Shown: positions 1 to 12,732, numbered from the stretch's first letter. The stretch: 64,000 nt of DNA from Cricetomys ansorgei (GCA_026225945.1 JAMJFZ010003746.1:3884001-3948000), one strand, 5' to 3'. The notes: generated by a model not told the origin, from the sequence alone. A program made the numbers and translations.

Positions 1-637
<637 letters not shown>

Positions 638-2460
638 CAGATGCTTGTTAGCTTGCAACACGGGGGGAAGTGGACCATATTGAGACCTTATTCATCAAGC
701 AAAGTGGTTCTGACCACTCAGAATGTTGTTTCCAAAGATAAATGGACTTCAGAGAAAGTCCTCTTAGTACTGGCTTCCTCTGTGCATGGATTGTGTGGGC
801 TACATTCTCCATCATCTGTGCAGAGGATGTCTTCTTTGGTACAGCAGCCAGTATTTCAACTCTTGATTCCTTCGAGTATGGCTTACTGAATTAAGGTCAG
901 GGTCTTGATCTCTCAGGAGGCTGTTTGGCGTTAACACATTGATGCATTTAGTGGGCATATAAAGTGTGGCTTGTGACCAGCTGATAACTAGCTGTAGAAG
1001 GTTACAACTGATAGGTGGTGCCATCTGCAGGCCCTGATTGTTTGAGTCTCCTCAGTTAGGATAACGACAGGAGTCAGAGTACACTCTTACCATAGTTACT
1101 GGCGTTTATGCCCTACTGATCCAGTTAGGAGGAGCAGGCCAAAGTTATCCCTTTTATAAGTCTTGGGGTGGCAGTGCAGTCTATGGACCTCAGCTGCTTG
1201 TGCTTATTTGTACCAATAAGAAAATCCTCCAAAAGAACCCCTCACTTTGCTCAGGAGGATGTTATTAGCAGGTTAGAAAATCTGACTAGACTGGATCCTG
1301 GAAAGAAGTTTTTTTGTTTTGTTTTTGTTTATTTCAAGGCAGATAGCCCGTTGGTTTGAGAAATCTGTCTGGGTCTCTGTTTGAGAGAAGAGAGGTACAT
1401 GAATCCAGGTTTCTTGAGGGAGTAGGGATAACTAATGAGAACATTTTACTGAGCCTCAGTGATGCATGCTTTTCTGGGAAACCCTCATTCACAAGTATTC
1501 CAGACACTACCATGCTTCAGGCACGGCCATGAGCAAGACTGGCAAATAACAGCTTTGCCTTGCAGCCCTAACCCTAATGCCTGCAGTTTCCAGCATGGCC
1601 CAGCAGATGCTGATGAATAACACCATGCTGCATCAGAGGGTGTGAAGTTACAGGTCCTCTGGGTGTGAAGCTGTTTTAGTAAATCCATTTTTAAAAAGAA
1701 AGAAAGACTTGTTTTTACTTTTTTCTAAATGTCTCTGACTACTGACTGTTCTATAGATTATTTTTCCTTTTTTAATATACATATATGAATATAGATATAT
1801 ATATATTTACTGTTACCAGCAGCATATGACAGAGTTTGAACATCAGAAATCCATTTGGGAGCTTGCATTTCTTTCTGTTTTTTGATAAAGAAATCCCATT
1901 CCTTCCTTGTAGTACAAGGAGTTAGCACTCCCTTCTCCATTCTCACCTAAACATATCTTCCACTTTTCTTCTCTTCAAATAGATAATATATTTCCTCCGT
2001 GTTGGGACTTGTCCCTGTCTGTTGGGCAATTTGGTCTTATTCTAGTCAGTGCTGAATGTTTTGTATGTTGAAACTATGGTGCTGTGTCCTCTCCCCCCTG
2101 TTGGTTGTGTTCTGTGTTCTTACAAAGGTATTAGGTGTACTCTAAACTCTTACTAGAAGAGGACTAATATATTTTAAAGGACAAAAAGTTTTCTAAAAAT
2201 AGTGTTTTTCTTCACTATTCTGTGTTCTTTATTTTGATTTAAGAAGCTGCAGTTTGATTTAAGTTCATTGGTTGTCCTTTTAAAGAGGGCATTGAGCAAA
2301 CCTAGAAAGTTTAGTCTCTATTCCCTTTTGCCCCAGTCTCTTAAGGAAATGTCTTCTAGTAACTAGAAGTGAGATGTACTGTCCAGTAACAGACTGTGTG
2401 GGTATGAGGGTTACCTCAAAAGACATCTTAGGAAAAGAAAAGGGTTTCTCACAAACCCCT

Positions 2461-2546
2461 TCTCCCAAGCGCTAACCAGGCCTGACCCTGCTTAGCTTCC
2501 AAGGTCAGAGGAGACATATAAATGCAGGTGGTACGCTGTAGGTACA
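2461..2546 (-). pseudogene. 5S rRNA-derived pseudogene fragment
   Basis: On the minus strand this reads as the 5' two thirds of 5S rRNA. The near-exact core is AGCTAAGCAGGGTCAGGCCT (the box A/intermediate-element region of the internal promoter), followed by the conserved GGTTAG. The 5' end of the RNA matches more loosely at 2528-2546. Deletions and substitutions show it is not a functional 5S gene. It lies antisense inside the predicted Kdm5a 3' UTR. Confidence 0.8.
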
Positions 2547-3247
2547 ACATCCAGTTTCTGAAAATGCTATCTCTGGTATATACTACCTACTTTTGGTCTC
2601 TTCACTTAGTATTAGGTAACATTTTTACTGTTCTGACCAGTTACGTGGTTTGAATGTGTTGCTGTGCTTGTGTCTTGAATTTCCATCTCAATGTGGGTAT
2701 GATTTAATATTTCAGTAGCAATTACAAGGTTAATTAAGTAATAGTTAATTTCATACATTTTCATTTTGCCAAACTATGAAGATTATCACTCAAGAATTTG
2801 ATTTGGTTATTGTTATAATGAAAAAAAAGCACAATATTTTTTACCTTTTTGTCTTCATAAAAGACTTGAAATCCTTACGATTTAAAAATTGAGTGTACTC
2901 CAAGTCTTCAGAAATTTGAAATGTGAAGTGATGGAATCCCAGAATGCATTTTAAAAATTTGATTTTCCTTCCAATTAACTATTTTCCATTAACTGTTATC
3001 AACAATACAGAGTCATGAAGATGCTGAAAGGTGACTGTTTGAGGAATAATTTGTGTACTTTGTAGAGTATTCATCTGTTGGAGACCTCAGAAATAGGCAG
3101 TTTGTACCTGTGAATAGCTGCCTGTCATCTTCTGACAATTTGAAACATTTAAATATATAATTTAATGGATTCATTCATTTGGCTCTTTCTGTACTTATTT
3201 GAAGAATTTGTCTTAACCATAGGTTTAGATCAAAACTCAACATAAGA

Positions 3248-3470
3248 GTGGGGCTTGAGAAATGACTTAGCACTTAAGAGTACTGGCTGCTCCTCAGAGG
3301 ACACAGGTTCAATTCTCAGCACTACATGGCGGCTCACATCCATCTGTTCCTCCAGTCCCATGAGATCCTACGTCCTCTTCTAGCCTCCAAAAGCACTCTA
3401 CACATGTGGTACACAGACATACATTCAGGAAAATGCTCAGACACATAAAGTAGAAATAATTAAAATATTT
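3248..3470 (+). repeat. B2 SINE
   Basis: tRNA-derived head (GAGAAATGACTTAGCACTTAAG), then the B2 body (CAGAGGACACAGGTTCAATT) and an A-rich tail. It is diverged and lies in the Kdm5a 3' UTR. Confidence 0.85.
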
Positions 3471-3788
3471 ACAAAAATGTTTTAAGCATATAAGAGAAAT
3501 TAGCACTCCACCCAGGAATTTAGAAACCTATAGCTTGTGAGTTAATGAAATAAGAGTCATCTATTTAAGGAAAAAGTAGATGTTCTAATGTAAAGCATTG
3601 TTTCACAAAAATTACAGCTAACTCCGTCCTTCTGTATTGTTTGTTTACATTTTGTATTAAAACTTTATTTATAATGTTTCTCTTTCTGTCTCCTCAAAGT
3701 TCCAGTTCTTGATTAAAATTATTTCTCAATGCCTTCGTTACAGATATTTTGACAAAGGTAATAAAAGAATGAAAAAAAGTTGAAGTCT

Positions 3789-3917
3789 GCCAGGTGTGGT
3801 GGCACACACAGTAATCCCAGCTCTTGGGAAGCAAGCAGTTCAAGGCTAGCCTAGTCTACCTAGTGAGTTACACCCCAGCTAGTGCTACATAGAAAGACCC
3901 TGTCTCAAAAAGAAAGT
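3789..3917 (+). repeat. B1 SINE
   Basis: 7SL-derived B1 with GCCAGGTGTGGTGGCACACA at the start and an ACCCTGTCTCAAAAAG tail. It lies in the Kdm5a 3' UTR. Confidence 0.85.
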
Positions 3918-4393
3918 AGTAGAAATTAAGTCTTTGATAATTCTTGACAGGGAAAATCATTAGAACTGTGCCGTCTCCATATTCACAAGTACAAGGTAGC
4001 AGTAGTTATTAGACCCCTAGTTGGAGGAGAAAAGGGGTCATCGTCCCATAAATTTTGTTTGACTTCCTGGTGTTACTGTAACAGCCACGTGGAATTTGGA
4101 GATGGAGAGGCTGGCTCGTCACTGCTGCTGTAAACCAGCTTTCCCCGTGTGTCTCTGACTTGTGTGCCTCAGTAGATTATGAATTACTGCGTGTCATACT
4201 TTGAAGACCTGGAAGGCAAACATTCAGTCTGATTGCCCATAACCTGATAAAAATGTGGCAAATACTGCCAGACCCTCAAGATGACCATGATTTCCCTAGT
4301 GCTTCTCTTCGACCTCTGCTTTTGTCCTCACCAGGAGCCCAAGAAATGTCAATTTTCTGAGTTTGCTGGGTGCAGCGCATGTAAAGAAACTGT

Positions 4394-4522
4394 CAGCTGT
4401 GCTTGGTGGCACACACCTTTAATCCTGGCACTCAAGACAGAGGCAGGCTGGTTTACATAGCATGTTCCAGGACAGCCTACAGCCTGAGCTGTATAATAGA
4501 CACAATCTCAAAAAGAAGAAAC
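4394..4522 (+). repeat. B1 SINE
   Basis: B1 head (GTGGCACACACCTTTAATCC) and CTCAAAAAG tail. It is diverged and lies in the Kdm5a 3' UTR. Confidence 0.8.
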
Positions 4523-5373
4523 TGCTCGTCAGTGTTTTAATTCTGTAGTACATTTGTGTGTCAGCTGGTAAAGTAGGAGAAAAGGGAAAAATTAAAAATG
4601 CCTACCTTTCAAAAGGTTGGGCAGTCATAGGAGAAAGCAGCTAAACAGTGGATTTTGAAAGTTGCAAATTACGGAGGTTTTAAGCTGTCGAAACCCCATA
4701 TAGCCCTAAAAACAGGGTCGATGAAGTTACACACATGAGTTAGCTTCATGTGTGTAGTAGGTCCTTAAGTACAGAACCTTTCAAACCTCCAGTCCCTTTA
4801 AATCAAACCGCACCATTACTTTGAATACAGATTTGCCAAGTCATATTTATAGCGAAAGAGGGAAAGAATGAACGTTGGCATCTTTGAAATTGGAGTATTC
4901 TTTTGGCCTGGATCTTTTCACCACTGTGCGGTGTAGGATGTGCACTGGGAAAAGATACACCATCCTGCTCCAGTAATGTGGTTGTCTAAACAAGATTTTA
5001 AGAGCCTCAACCTTCCCTAGTTGATGATTCCCTTACATGTTCATTAAAAGTTGCCAGGGTTATTGGTTGTGCTTTATGAAAATTATAACTTGATTTCATG
5101 ATGTTTGGGTATGATGCTTTTTTCTTTTTTCTTCTAAAACAGCAGATGTGGTTGATTTTATTACATCTGCTTTTTTCCATTATGTATCTCTGGCCCAATT
5201 CCCCGTTCCAACCCGCCCCATCCTGTCATTTGTATTGGTGATTTCAAATGGTAACCAAGTAAAGGTAAATTCTGAGAATGAATACCAAAAACCCAGAGGA
5301 AAATTAGCCATAAGTGGGAGCCACTTTTAACCTGGACCAAAGCTGTTTCTAATACTTCACTTGCTATCTATAA

Positions 5374-5379
5374 AATAAA
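5374..5379 (+). terminator. Kdm5a: Candidate Kdm5a poly(A) signal
   Basis: Canonical AATAAA with a TG-rich region 60-80 bases downstream. Its distance from the stop (about 4.7 kb) suits the long 3' UTR known for this gene. Confidence 0.5.
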
Positions 5380-5492
5380 GAGCTAAGCTGAAAGAATGAT
5401 TTGATTGGTTGTGTGGGTTAGCCTGCTGTCACTGCTGGGAAATGTGTGTGTGTGTGTGAAATGAGTGTGAAAAATAATTCTTGAGGATTTCA

Positions 5493-5606
5493 CTTTTTTT
5501 TTTTTTTTTTAAGATGGCCTATTTATCCCAGGCTTACTTGTTCTCCTTTAACTCAGGATCCTCCTGCCGGGATTACAGGAATGTACCACCTCACTTGCCT
5601 GTTCTT
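5493..5606 (-). repeat. 7SL-derived SINE (old B1/PB1 type)
   Basis: A T-run followed by a degenerate reverse 7SL monomer, including CGGGATTACAGGAATGTACC near its far end. Confidence 0.6.
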
Positions 5607-6021
5607 ATTTCATCAAAAAGCTATAACCAAAAGACACCTTGCCCCTGCCCGCTGTCAAGTGAAAACTGTACTTCCACCACTGAGCTATATTTTCAACTAC
5701 TTTTCTACTTTTAACATTTAAGTTGCCCAAGCTCGCCTTGCACTTATTCTGCAGCCCAGGCAGGCTTGTGCTTGCATTGTTTCTGCTTCAGACTCCCATG
5801 TAGTTAGTAATATAGGCCTTCCTTCATGACCTTTGATTCAAAGGGGAAAACCTTTGACCCAATGCTCACAAGTAATTTAAGCCAATTACTTTGGTAAATG
5901 ATACTTCCCCCCATTGCCATGGCTACCAGATTGTGCAAGTATGATTGGTAAATCATGCTGAAAATGCTGATGCCTGCAGTTGTATTGATCTCAGCTAACT
6001 TCAAGTATGAGCTGGGTAGTA

Positions 6022-6115
6022 GTGTGAGTTAGAGGCCAGCTTGGTCTCCGGAGTGAGTTCAGGACAGCCAGGTTACAATAGAAGCCCTGTCTTGAAAAAT
6101 CAGAAGAAAAAAACA
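6022..6115 (+). repeat. 5'-truncated B1 SINE
   Basis: 3' half of B1: GAGGCCAGCTTGGTCTCCGG, AGTTCAGGACAGCCAGG, then a degenerate CCCTGTCTTGAAAAA tail. Confidence 0.75.
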
Positions 6116-7007
6116 AAGTATGTGGTTCCATGTATGTGTTTGGAGGAGAGCTGGTGAGAGGAGGGAGAGGGGGAAATCTGGCTATCTTTTATAAAATGAT
6201 TTTGAAGGATATTTGAAATTTCTTAAGATGACAAGTCACTTTGTTAATTAAGACTAATATGAGATTCCTCAGTTTAGATCAAGTACATCTTGGGGACTTC
6301 ACTCTGTAGTTGACAGCAAAAAAATTAAAAATCCAGATTTTCCTCACTTTCATTACTAAATAGGTCACATGAAAGAACTAGAGGAAAATGCAAAAGAACC
6401 TAACCAAGTATTATGTGAATAAACTGAGTGATTTTGGAACTATTATTATTTCTCACCTATTTGCTCCATAAGGTATGTTTCTACTGTGGTTTGGTAGGAA
6501 GGCAATACAGTGAAGTTGATGTGCGTTTTGGAGCTGGATAATGTATCTTCTCTGTGAACAAAAAGGCACTGAAGAGCCTTAGGCATGCTGATATGGTTCC
6601 CTGTTATTAAGCAAACTTTGAGTTGTCAGGGATTTGCAGATGAAGAATAAAAAAGGATTTAGAAATGAAGTAATTGGGGCTTTAGCTCATGTGTGACCTT
6701 ATGTTAGATGCATAATCATGATTTCCTCAACTTGTAGGTTAGTTCAGGTGAATCTAAAGGAATTTAAGTCATAGCTTTTCTCCTTGACAGAATAAGACAT
6801 GAATTTTAAGAACATGACTCCTTTGAAAGATTATAGGATGTAAAGAAGATACCAGAGGTTAAGTAGTACAAATCCCTATTTAATGATACAGAAATTATTC
6901 TGTAACCTTTAGGATGGAAGTCGTTTTTAAATGACGATGTCATAACAAAATGAGAAAAGATTGCATACTCATTCAACCCATGTTGATTTTTGGTTGGTTG
7001 GTTGGTT

Positions 7008-7188
7008 GGCTTTTGGTTTTTCAAGACAGGGTTTCTCTGGAACTCACTCTGTAGACCAGGCTGGCCTTAAACTCAAGAGATCTGCCTGCCTCTGCCTTCT
7101 GAGTGCTGAGATTAAAGGTGTGCGCCACCACTGCCTGGCTCAGCTTCTTGAGTATTGGGATTACAGGCATGCACTGCCATTGCCAGTC
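7008..7188 (-). repeat. B1 SINE plus adjoining B1 fragment
   Basis: A full reverse B1 (CAAGACAGGGTTTCTCTGG to GGTGTGCGCCACCACTGCC) is followed at 7143-7188 by a second, partial reverse 7SL-type end with its own GGGATTACAGGCATGCACTG. Confidence 0.85.
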
Positions 7189-7198
7189 TTCAGTTTAT

Positions 7199-7380
7199 CA
7201 GTGATTCCCAATCTGTGGGTCGGCAACCATTGGAAATACGCAGTCTTAACTGAGATACCTCTCAGTAGCAAAATTACAGTTACAGACTAGCAATGAAAAT
7301 AAGTTTATGGTTGGGGGTCACTAAAACATGAGCCACTGTATTAAAAATAGTCTCAGCATCAGGAAGATTGAGAAACACTG
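7199..7380 (-). mobile_element. URR1-like hAT non-autonomous DNA transposon
   Basis: It has CAGTG/CACTG terminal inverted repeats and body segments of the rodent URR1 family, including the reverse of its GCTACTTCATAACTGTAATTT core in degenerate form. Confidence 0.75.
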
Positions 7381-7652
7381 ATCTAGATTCTTTTGAAGAT
7401 GTGAGAAACTAGTCCAGTCCTCTGGCAGCCTTTCACTATTGGAGAATAGCCATTAGTTCTGTCTTCCCAGCCTTCTTCCTCTCCTTTGGTTTATACTGTT
7501 AACATTAACTCTTTTTCATGTGAGGTGGCTTTGCATCGCTTCACATACTCACTAGACTCATCCAAAGGAATTGCAACTTCATATGCAGCATAAATATCAG
7601 AGTATCAAGCTACAGTTCTAGGTCGTGTCTGTTTAATCACCCCAGCAAGATA

Positions 7653-7656
<4 letters not shown>

Positions 7657-7735
<79 letters not shown>
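7657..7735. repeat. Composite (CT)n(CA)n microsatellite
   Basis: About 22 CT units are followed directly by about 17 AC units. It abuts the tail side of a reverse B3 element, which probably seeded the CA part. Confidence 0.97.
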
Positions 7736-7736
<1 letters not shown>

Positions 7737-7739
7737 CTA

Positions 7740-7941
7740 GGATTCCATTTGTTCAGTAAACACCTCTATTTACTTAGTTGGTAAGTGTACGGGTGGATGT
7801 GCGTTCCATGGTGTGCATGTGGAGCCCAGAGGCAACTTAAAGGAGTCAGTTCTCTTCCACCACATGGGTCTTGGGAATCAAACTCAGATTTTCAGGCTTG
7901 GCAGCAAACAACTTTACCCACTGATCCATCCTGTCAACCAA
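7740..7941 (-). repeat. B3 SINE
   Basis: Reverse B3 body: GTGGAGCCCAGAGGCAACTT, CCACATGGGTCTTGGGAATC, and the reversed tRNA-like head ending in a degenerate GATCCATCCTGTCAACC. Confidence 0.8.
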
Positions 7942-8289
7942 AAGGGAGACCATAAACCATGTCTGCCACTCCCATTCCAGACAACTGAATCTCAAGAGTC
8001 TCAGGGTGGAACTCAGCTATCAGTGTATCTCTTCCTGAATACAGGATTCAGTGATTTTCAGAGACTTGCAGAATCGTGCAGCCGTCACCACACGCAAACT
8101 GCGGCTTCCATCTCTCCACTTGCAGCTACCCCTCTGTCTACTCCCAGCCCCAAGCAGCCACTCAGCGACACACAGTTTTGCCTTTTCTAGTATCAAGCAC
8201 TAGGATTTCTTTTTAAGCTCTCCTCTTATTTTAATAGGCAGCTAAGGTAGAGGAGCACAACTTTAAATTCATTTTGAGCAATTTTTTTG

Positions 8290-8440
8290 GGGGGGACGCA
8301 GGGGGTGGTTTGTAGACACGGTTTCTGTGTTGTCACTCTGGCTGTCTTGGAATTCACTCTGTAGACCAGGCTGGTATCCAACTCACAGAGATCCAACCGA
8401 GTGCTGGGATTAAAGGCATGCACTACCACTGCCCAGAGAG
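8290..8440 (-). repeat. B1 SINE
   Basis: Reverse B1 with CACTCTGTAGACCAGGCTGG and GTGCTGGGATTAAAGGCATG. Confidence 0.9.
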
Positions 8441-8627
8441 CAATCTTAACACTAAAAATGGTGTATCATACATTTTTATGTTTATGGCCTCTACCATCCT
8501 GGTGCAAGGATCCCTCACCAGTATGACTATGATCATTAACTTGATAATGGAGCTTAATTGATCATTCTAGTTCACTATTTTAGTGTTATAGTCATATTCT
8601 CTCCCTAGGTTCTTTTTAAAACATACC

Positions 8628-8745
8628 TAGCCAGGTGTAGTGGTGCACGCCTTTAATCCCAGTACTCAGGAGGCAAAGGCAGGCAGATCACTACAAAATA
8701 GAGACACTTTGTCTCAAAAAAATTTTTTTTCTTAAAAAAAAGCTC
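8628..8745 (+). repeat. B1 SINE with internal deletion
   Basis: B1 head GTGCACGCCTTTAATCCCAG joined early to a CTTTGTCTCAAAAAAA tail, followed by a T/A-rich run. Confidence 0.85.
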
Positions 8746-8859
8746 TCTCTAGTGTAATGGGACTTTTCCAAGAAGTCTTTGTACTGTGCAGCCTTCCTTA
8801 TGGTTACGTGCCATTTGGACTTTCTGGGAACAGCTAAGGAGCCCTGTAAAGGAGAGTGT

Positions 8860-9364
8860 TGCCAGTTGGCAGTTGACAGTTGATAGGAAAGCAGGCAGGC
8901 ACCAGTTCATGCTAGGGAACAGTTAGTGGCATGGTAGAGTCAGCGGATAGAAGATGTTAGAAGTTAGTCCAGTTCTCCAGGTTTAGACAGATAAAGACAG
9001 CCCAAAAGGGGCTGTGAAGATTTCTTCCTTTCTATCTTTCCTGAGCTACTGAGGGTAAAATAAAATATAAAAGGCATAGTGGAAATCTGTACAAGTTAGA
9101 ATTTAGTTACAAGTTAGAATCTGTTACAGTAACATTCAGTTACAAGCGGCACTCCTGTGGAGAACAAGAGAACAGTTTTCAGGGCATTCAATTACAAGGT
9201 AAAGTAAAAGAATGTGAAGATTTCAGTTATAAGCAGGGCAGGAGAACCAGGAGGGAGATTGCAGTTATAAAATAAGGAGCCAGGGTTTAGTTAAAAGTGT
9301 CAGAGTTCAGTTATTACAAGTGGCCCCCACACTTAAGGCTTTAGAGAACAGTTACACGCTAGAT
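8860..9364. other. Unclassified stretch with CAGTTAYAAG-like motif cluster
   Basis: No SINE or coding signal is visible. From about 9100 a degenerate 10-mer close to CAGTTACAAG recurs seven or eight times at uneven spacing. It may be part of an unrecognised LTR. Confidence 0.4.
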
Positions 9365-9589
9365 AAGTGGTTTTCAGCCTTCCTAATGCTGCAGTCTTTT
9401 GATACAGTTTCTCATGTTGTGGTGACCCCAACCATTACATTATTTTCATTGCTACTTCATAACTATAATTTTGCTAATGTTATGTGTCATAATATAAATA
9501 TCTGATAATGCAGATGGTCTTAAGTGAACCCTGTGAAAGGGTCATTTGACCCCCAAATGTTGAGGACTCAGAGGTTGAAGACTACTGCT
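9365..9589 (+). mobile_element. URR1-like hAT non-autonomous DNA transposon
   Basis: Typical URR1 body, with CCTTCCTAATGCTG near the start, GCTACTTCATAACTATAATT in the middle and GTGAAAGGGTCATTTGACCC near the end. Confidence 0.85.
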
Positions 9590-9722
9590 CTAGACAGCTT
9601 TCCTCTTCTCACTAAGTTGTCAGTACAGGAAAGTATATGAGGAACATTTTGCCTAAGGAAATGTGACCTCTAGAAATGACTGGTACTTGTGTTCTTGCCC
9701 TTCTTGAAGTTATTTGGGGGAA

Positions 9723-10009
9723 TGTTGTAGTGTGCTGCTGTGGTGGCTCAGCAAGGATGACAAGGAGGCATGTTCATTGGTGTCAGCTCTGCCAGACCTC
9801 AGCAGAGGGAACCACCAGACTGGACAGTGGCACTGAGCTCAGGTGTTTTTATTGATTCAGAACTCCTCAGGTGCAGATCCTAAGCAATCAAACGTCCCCC
9901 ACAGAAACCCAACACCTGCAGACAATACAAAATGGCAAGGCCTATGCATCCCTTTTTCCAACAGTGCACAAAAACAATTATCTTAAATATAACTTAAACT
10001 TCCACAACA
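9723..10009 (-). mobile_element. ERVK-type solo LTR (family A, copy 1)
   Basis: The element starts TGTTGTAG and ends CCACAACA, as inverted LTR ends do. It is flanked by GGGGAA (9717-9722) and GGGGAG (10010-10015), a 6-bp target duplication with one change. Its minus-strand reading has an AATAAA about two thirds along, as expected for an LTR. It shares long stretches with the copies at 13398, 24351, 30072 and 32989. The family name is not known to me. Confidence 0.7.
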
Positions 10010-10017
10010 GGGGAGTG

Positions 10018-10212
10018 CTGTTAAGATGGCGTAGCAGATAAAGGCATTGCCCCAAGATAAAGGCGTGTGCCTGCAAGCCTATTGACCTGAGTTTGACTCC
10101 CAGAATCCATGTGGTAGGAAAAGAGAATTGACGCCTGCAAGTTGTGCTCTGAGCTCCAGGCACTTATTGTGGCATGCCCCTGCACACACAATAATAACTA
10201 ATAAAAAAAGTA
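10018..10212 (+). repeat. B3-like SINE
   Basis: B3-like body with GACCTGAGTTTGACTCCCAG and a downstream CA- and A-rich tail. The head carries a small internal duplication (GATAAAGGC appears twice). Confidence 0.75.
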
Positions 10213-11331
10213 AGAATTAAAATTATTTTCCTGGAAATCTCTTTCACCGGTATTCCTTTACTAGGTATTTTGCTTTATAGATGCACTTATGGTTCCCAAA
10301 CATTATTTTAAAGGATATCACTTTGTTTTAATGCCTGAACATCTGCTTTCAAAATTATATGGTTGAAGGTAGCATTTAATTCCTTGTGGGTCATTTGTTT
10401 TTGAGCTAAAATAATTAAACATAATTTTCTGCACAATATGACCTCTAGAAAGATTTAACTATGCATTCTGGGGCAACTGTGCATATTTCTCTATACAAAT
10501 ATGTACATCTTTACATAGGTGAACTCATTCAATGTGCTACTTTATGGCTTGCCTTTATTTGTTAAGAACATTCGTATGTATGTAGTCATAAATGCTGATT
10601 TTATTATTTTTAAAGACTCTGTAGTTTGCATTTTGTGGACTCTTGATGGTTTTTAAAAGCTATGTATGCTGTAAGCATTCTTTGTTTTGTGCTGCAAACT
10701 GACCAGGTATATAGACTGGACAAGATTCCTTTCTGTGGAGCCAGCCTCACATCCAACCAGACAGTGGACGGTTACACCCAGTAACCCTCATGCCACTACT
10801 GCACTAGAGGGCACATCTTGCTTGGCCTGTTTGTAGTAGTGCATCCAGAATCCACAGCTGAGTAAAACTGTCCATTCTCACCCAGCAGCCTCGTAGCAGT
10901 TACAGTGTTGTGGTAATTTAATGAGAATGGTCCCCATGAGCTCATATGTTTGAATGTTTGGTCCCCAGTTGGTGGAACTGTTTGGGAAGGTCAGGAGGTG
11001 TGGGCTTGTTGAAGAAGGCATGTCACTGGGGGGTGGGCTGAAGGTTTTAAAGCCCATGTCGTTCCCAGTTAGTCCCCCCCCACACACACACACACACCAC
11101 CTCATGCTTATGGTTCAGATGAAAGCTCTCAATTACTCCTCCATCATGCCTGCCTATTGCCATGATCCCACCATAATGGTCATGCGTGGACTCTAACCCA
11201 CTGGAACCTTGTGCCCTCAAATTAAGTGTTTTCTTTCATAAGTCTCCTTGGTTATGGCGTTTTGTCATGGCAGTAGAAAAGTGCTGAAAACAGAAGTTGG
11301 TACCAAAAATGGGGTAGTGCTGTGACAGGCC

Positions 11332-11965
11332 TGTGGATTCTTTTGTCCGCTCTCCTCTCTGGGTGTTAGCTGAGCCATTGGCCGCCTGCTGAGCTCAGAA
11401 GGGGGAGAGGTCAGGGCGGATCTGCAGATCTCCAGTCAGGTCTTCAGTCAGAGGCTGAGAGCTTCAGAAAACAGACTTCCCTGGAGATGGTTTTCAGTGA
11501 AACAGCTCAGTTTATTGAAGCAAGGTTGGTCACATTTATAGGGTAGAGGTGGGGAAGGGTCATTGGTTAAGGCAGAGGTACTGGGGCAGACCCATTTGCA
11601 TGTGGGAGGCTCACAACCAGACCTAGGTGGTCATATTATCATTGGCTAGGGCCAAAGTCCTGGAGGAGCCTCTTCTGCATAGGGAGTGGTCTCACAGGGG
11701 CCAGAGGAAGAGACCTTATAAGGTCATATAGGGAGAAAAGAAGCCCAGCCCAAGGCCCTCCAGCCACAATGGGTCAGATAAACTTTAACCTTTGGAGAGG
11801 CAGGGTCTGTCAGTGCCATGCTGTGAAGGCATGAGGACACTGGGGCTAGCTGGGATTTGTCAGAGTAAGAGAAGGGGAACAACTGAATGCCTTCCGCTCT
11901 CAGAGTGAGAATTACGGGGTTCAAAGCACACTTCAACCCCCTCTTAGCTCTAGGACAGCCCCACA
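11332..11965 (-). mobile_element. Solo LTR, 634 bp (ERVK-type), nested
   Basis: It begins TGTGGATTC and ends GCCCCACA, and is bounded by a perfect 6-bp duplication CAGGCC (11326-11331 and 11966-11971). The minus-strand reading contains AATAAA (reverse of GTTTATTG near 11513). It differs in sequence from the family A LTRs. It is inserted in the internal part of the MaLR-like element, so it is younger than its host. Confidence 0.7.
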
Positions 11966-12732
11966 CAGGCCTGCCCATGCTGGATTTTGGACAAATGTGG
12001 GAAACTTTGAGACTTCAGAGTAGAAAAGCAGTTGAACACTACAAGTGGGGCTTAATGGGCCATTCTAGAAAGAGTTTGGAAGGTAGAGGTGCTAAGAGCA
12101 ATGTGAACTATGGAGGCCCAGCTCAAGAGGTTCCAGAGGTGATCAATAATAGCATCAGTGCTAAAGGCCAAGAACTCTCTTGTGATATTTTGACAAAAAG
12201 TGTGGCTGCTTTTTGCTCTTGTTCTAAGAATCTGCCTGGGGTTACACTGAAAAGTTTTAGACTAATTGTATTGGCAGAGGAGATTTCAACACAGTCTAAT
12301 ATTGACTCTGTAATTTGCTTATTAGTGATCACTCTCATGCAGGTCTACAATGGAAAAAAAAAAGCAAGCAAGGCAAAAAGAAATATATATATATATACAT
12401 ACATACATAGTTTACAAAGAAAGAGATCACCAGGAAATTTAGTCTTGGTTTTGTGCTGAAAGATGTAAAGAGAAATGGAAAAAAGGGGAGTGATGTCCTC
12501 AGGGTGAGACCCCACCCAGCTAATCCTGCAATTTGTGGAAAGAAAAAGCCTACGAAACTAAAAGTTCATGCAAATGTAATTCAAGGAGAGGCCAGGCTCC
12601 ATCCCAAGCAGGCAGCAGAATTTGGCAGCATTGGCCCCCTGATTCTGGCATTAGAGTCATGAGGGATATAGGAGTAAAGGGGTTGTAAAATCTTCCTCTG
12701 CTGTTCAGGAAAGCCCCTGAGGCCATGTGGGA

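Larger units (their letters stand above)
638..5395 (+). other. Kdm5a: Kdm5a 3' UTR (predicted)
   Basis: This long AT-rich stretch after the stop codon has no further coding exon. KDM5A transcripts are known for a 3' UTR of several kilobases. An AATAAA at 5374-5379, followed by T/GT-rich sequence ending in a short TG repeat near 5445, is the best candidate end. The UTR carries a B2, two B1 elements and a reverse-orientation 5S rRNA-derived segment, listed separately. The exact end needs cDNA evidence, and earlier alternative polyadenylation is possible. Confidence 0.6.

Noticed and set aside
11887..12459. 190-codon frame in the intergenic region
   Set aside because: It lies inside the internal part of a MaLR-like element, partly in an ERVK-type LTR, and shows no protein similarity that I recognise.
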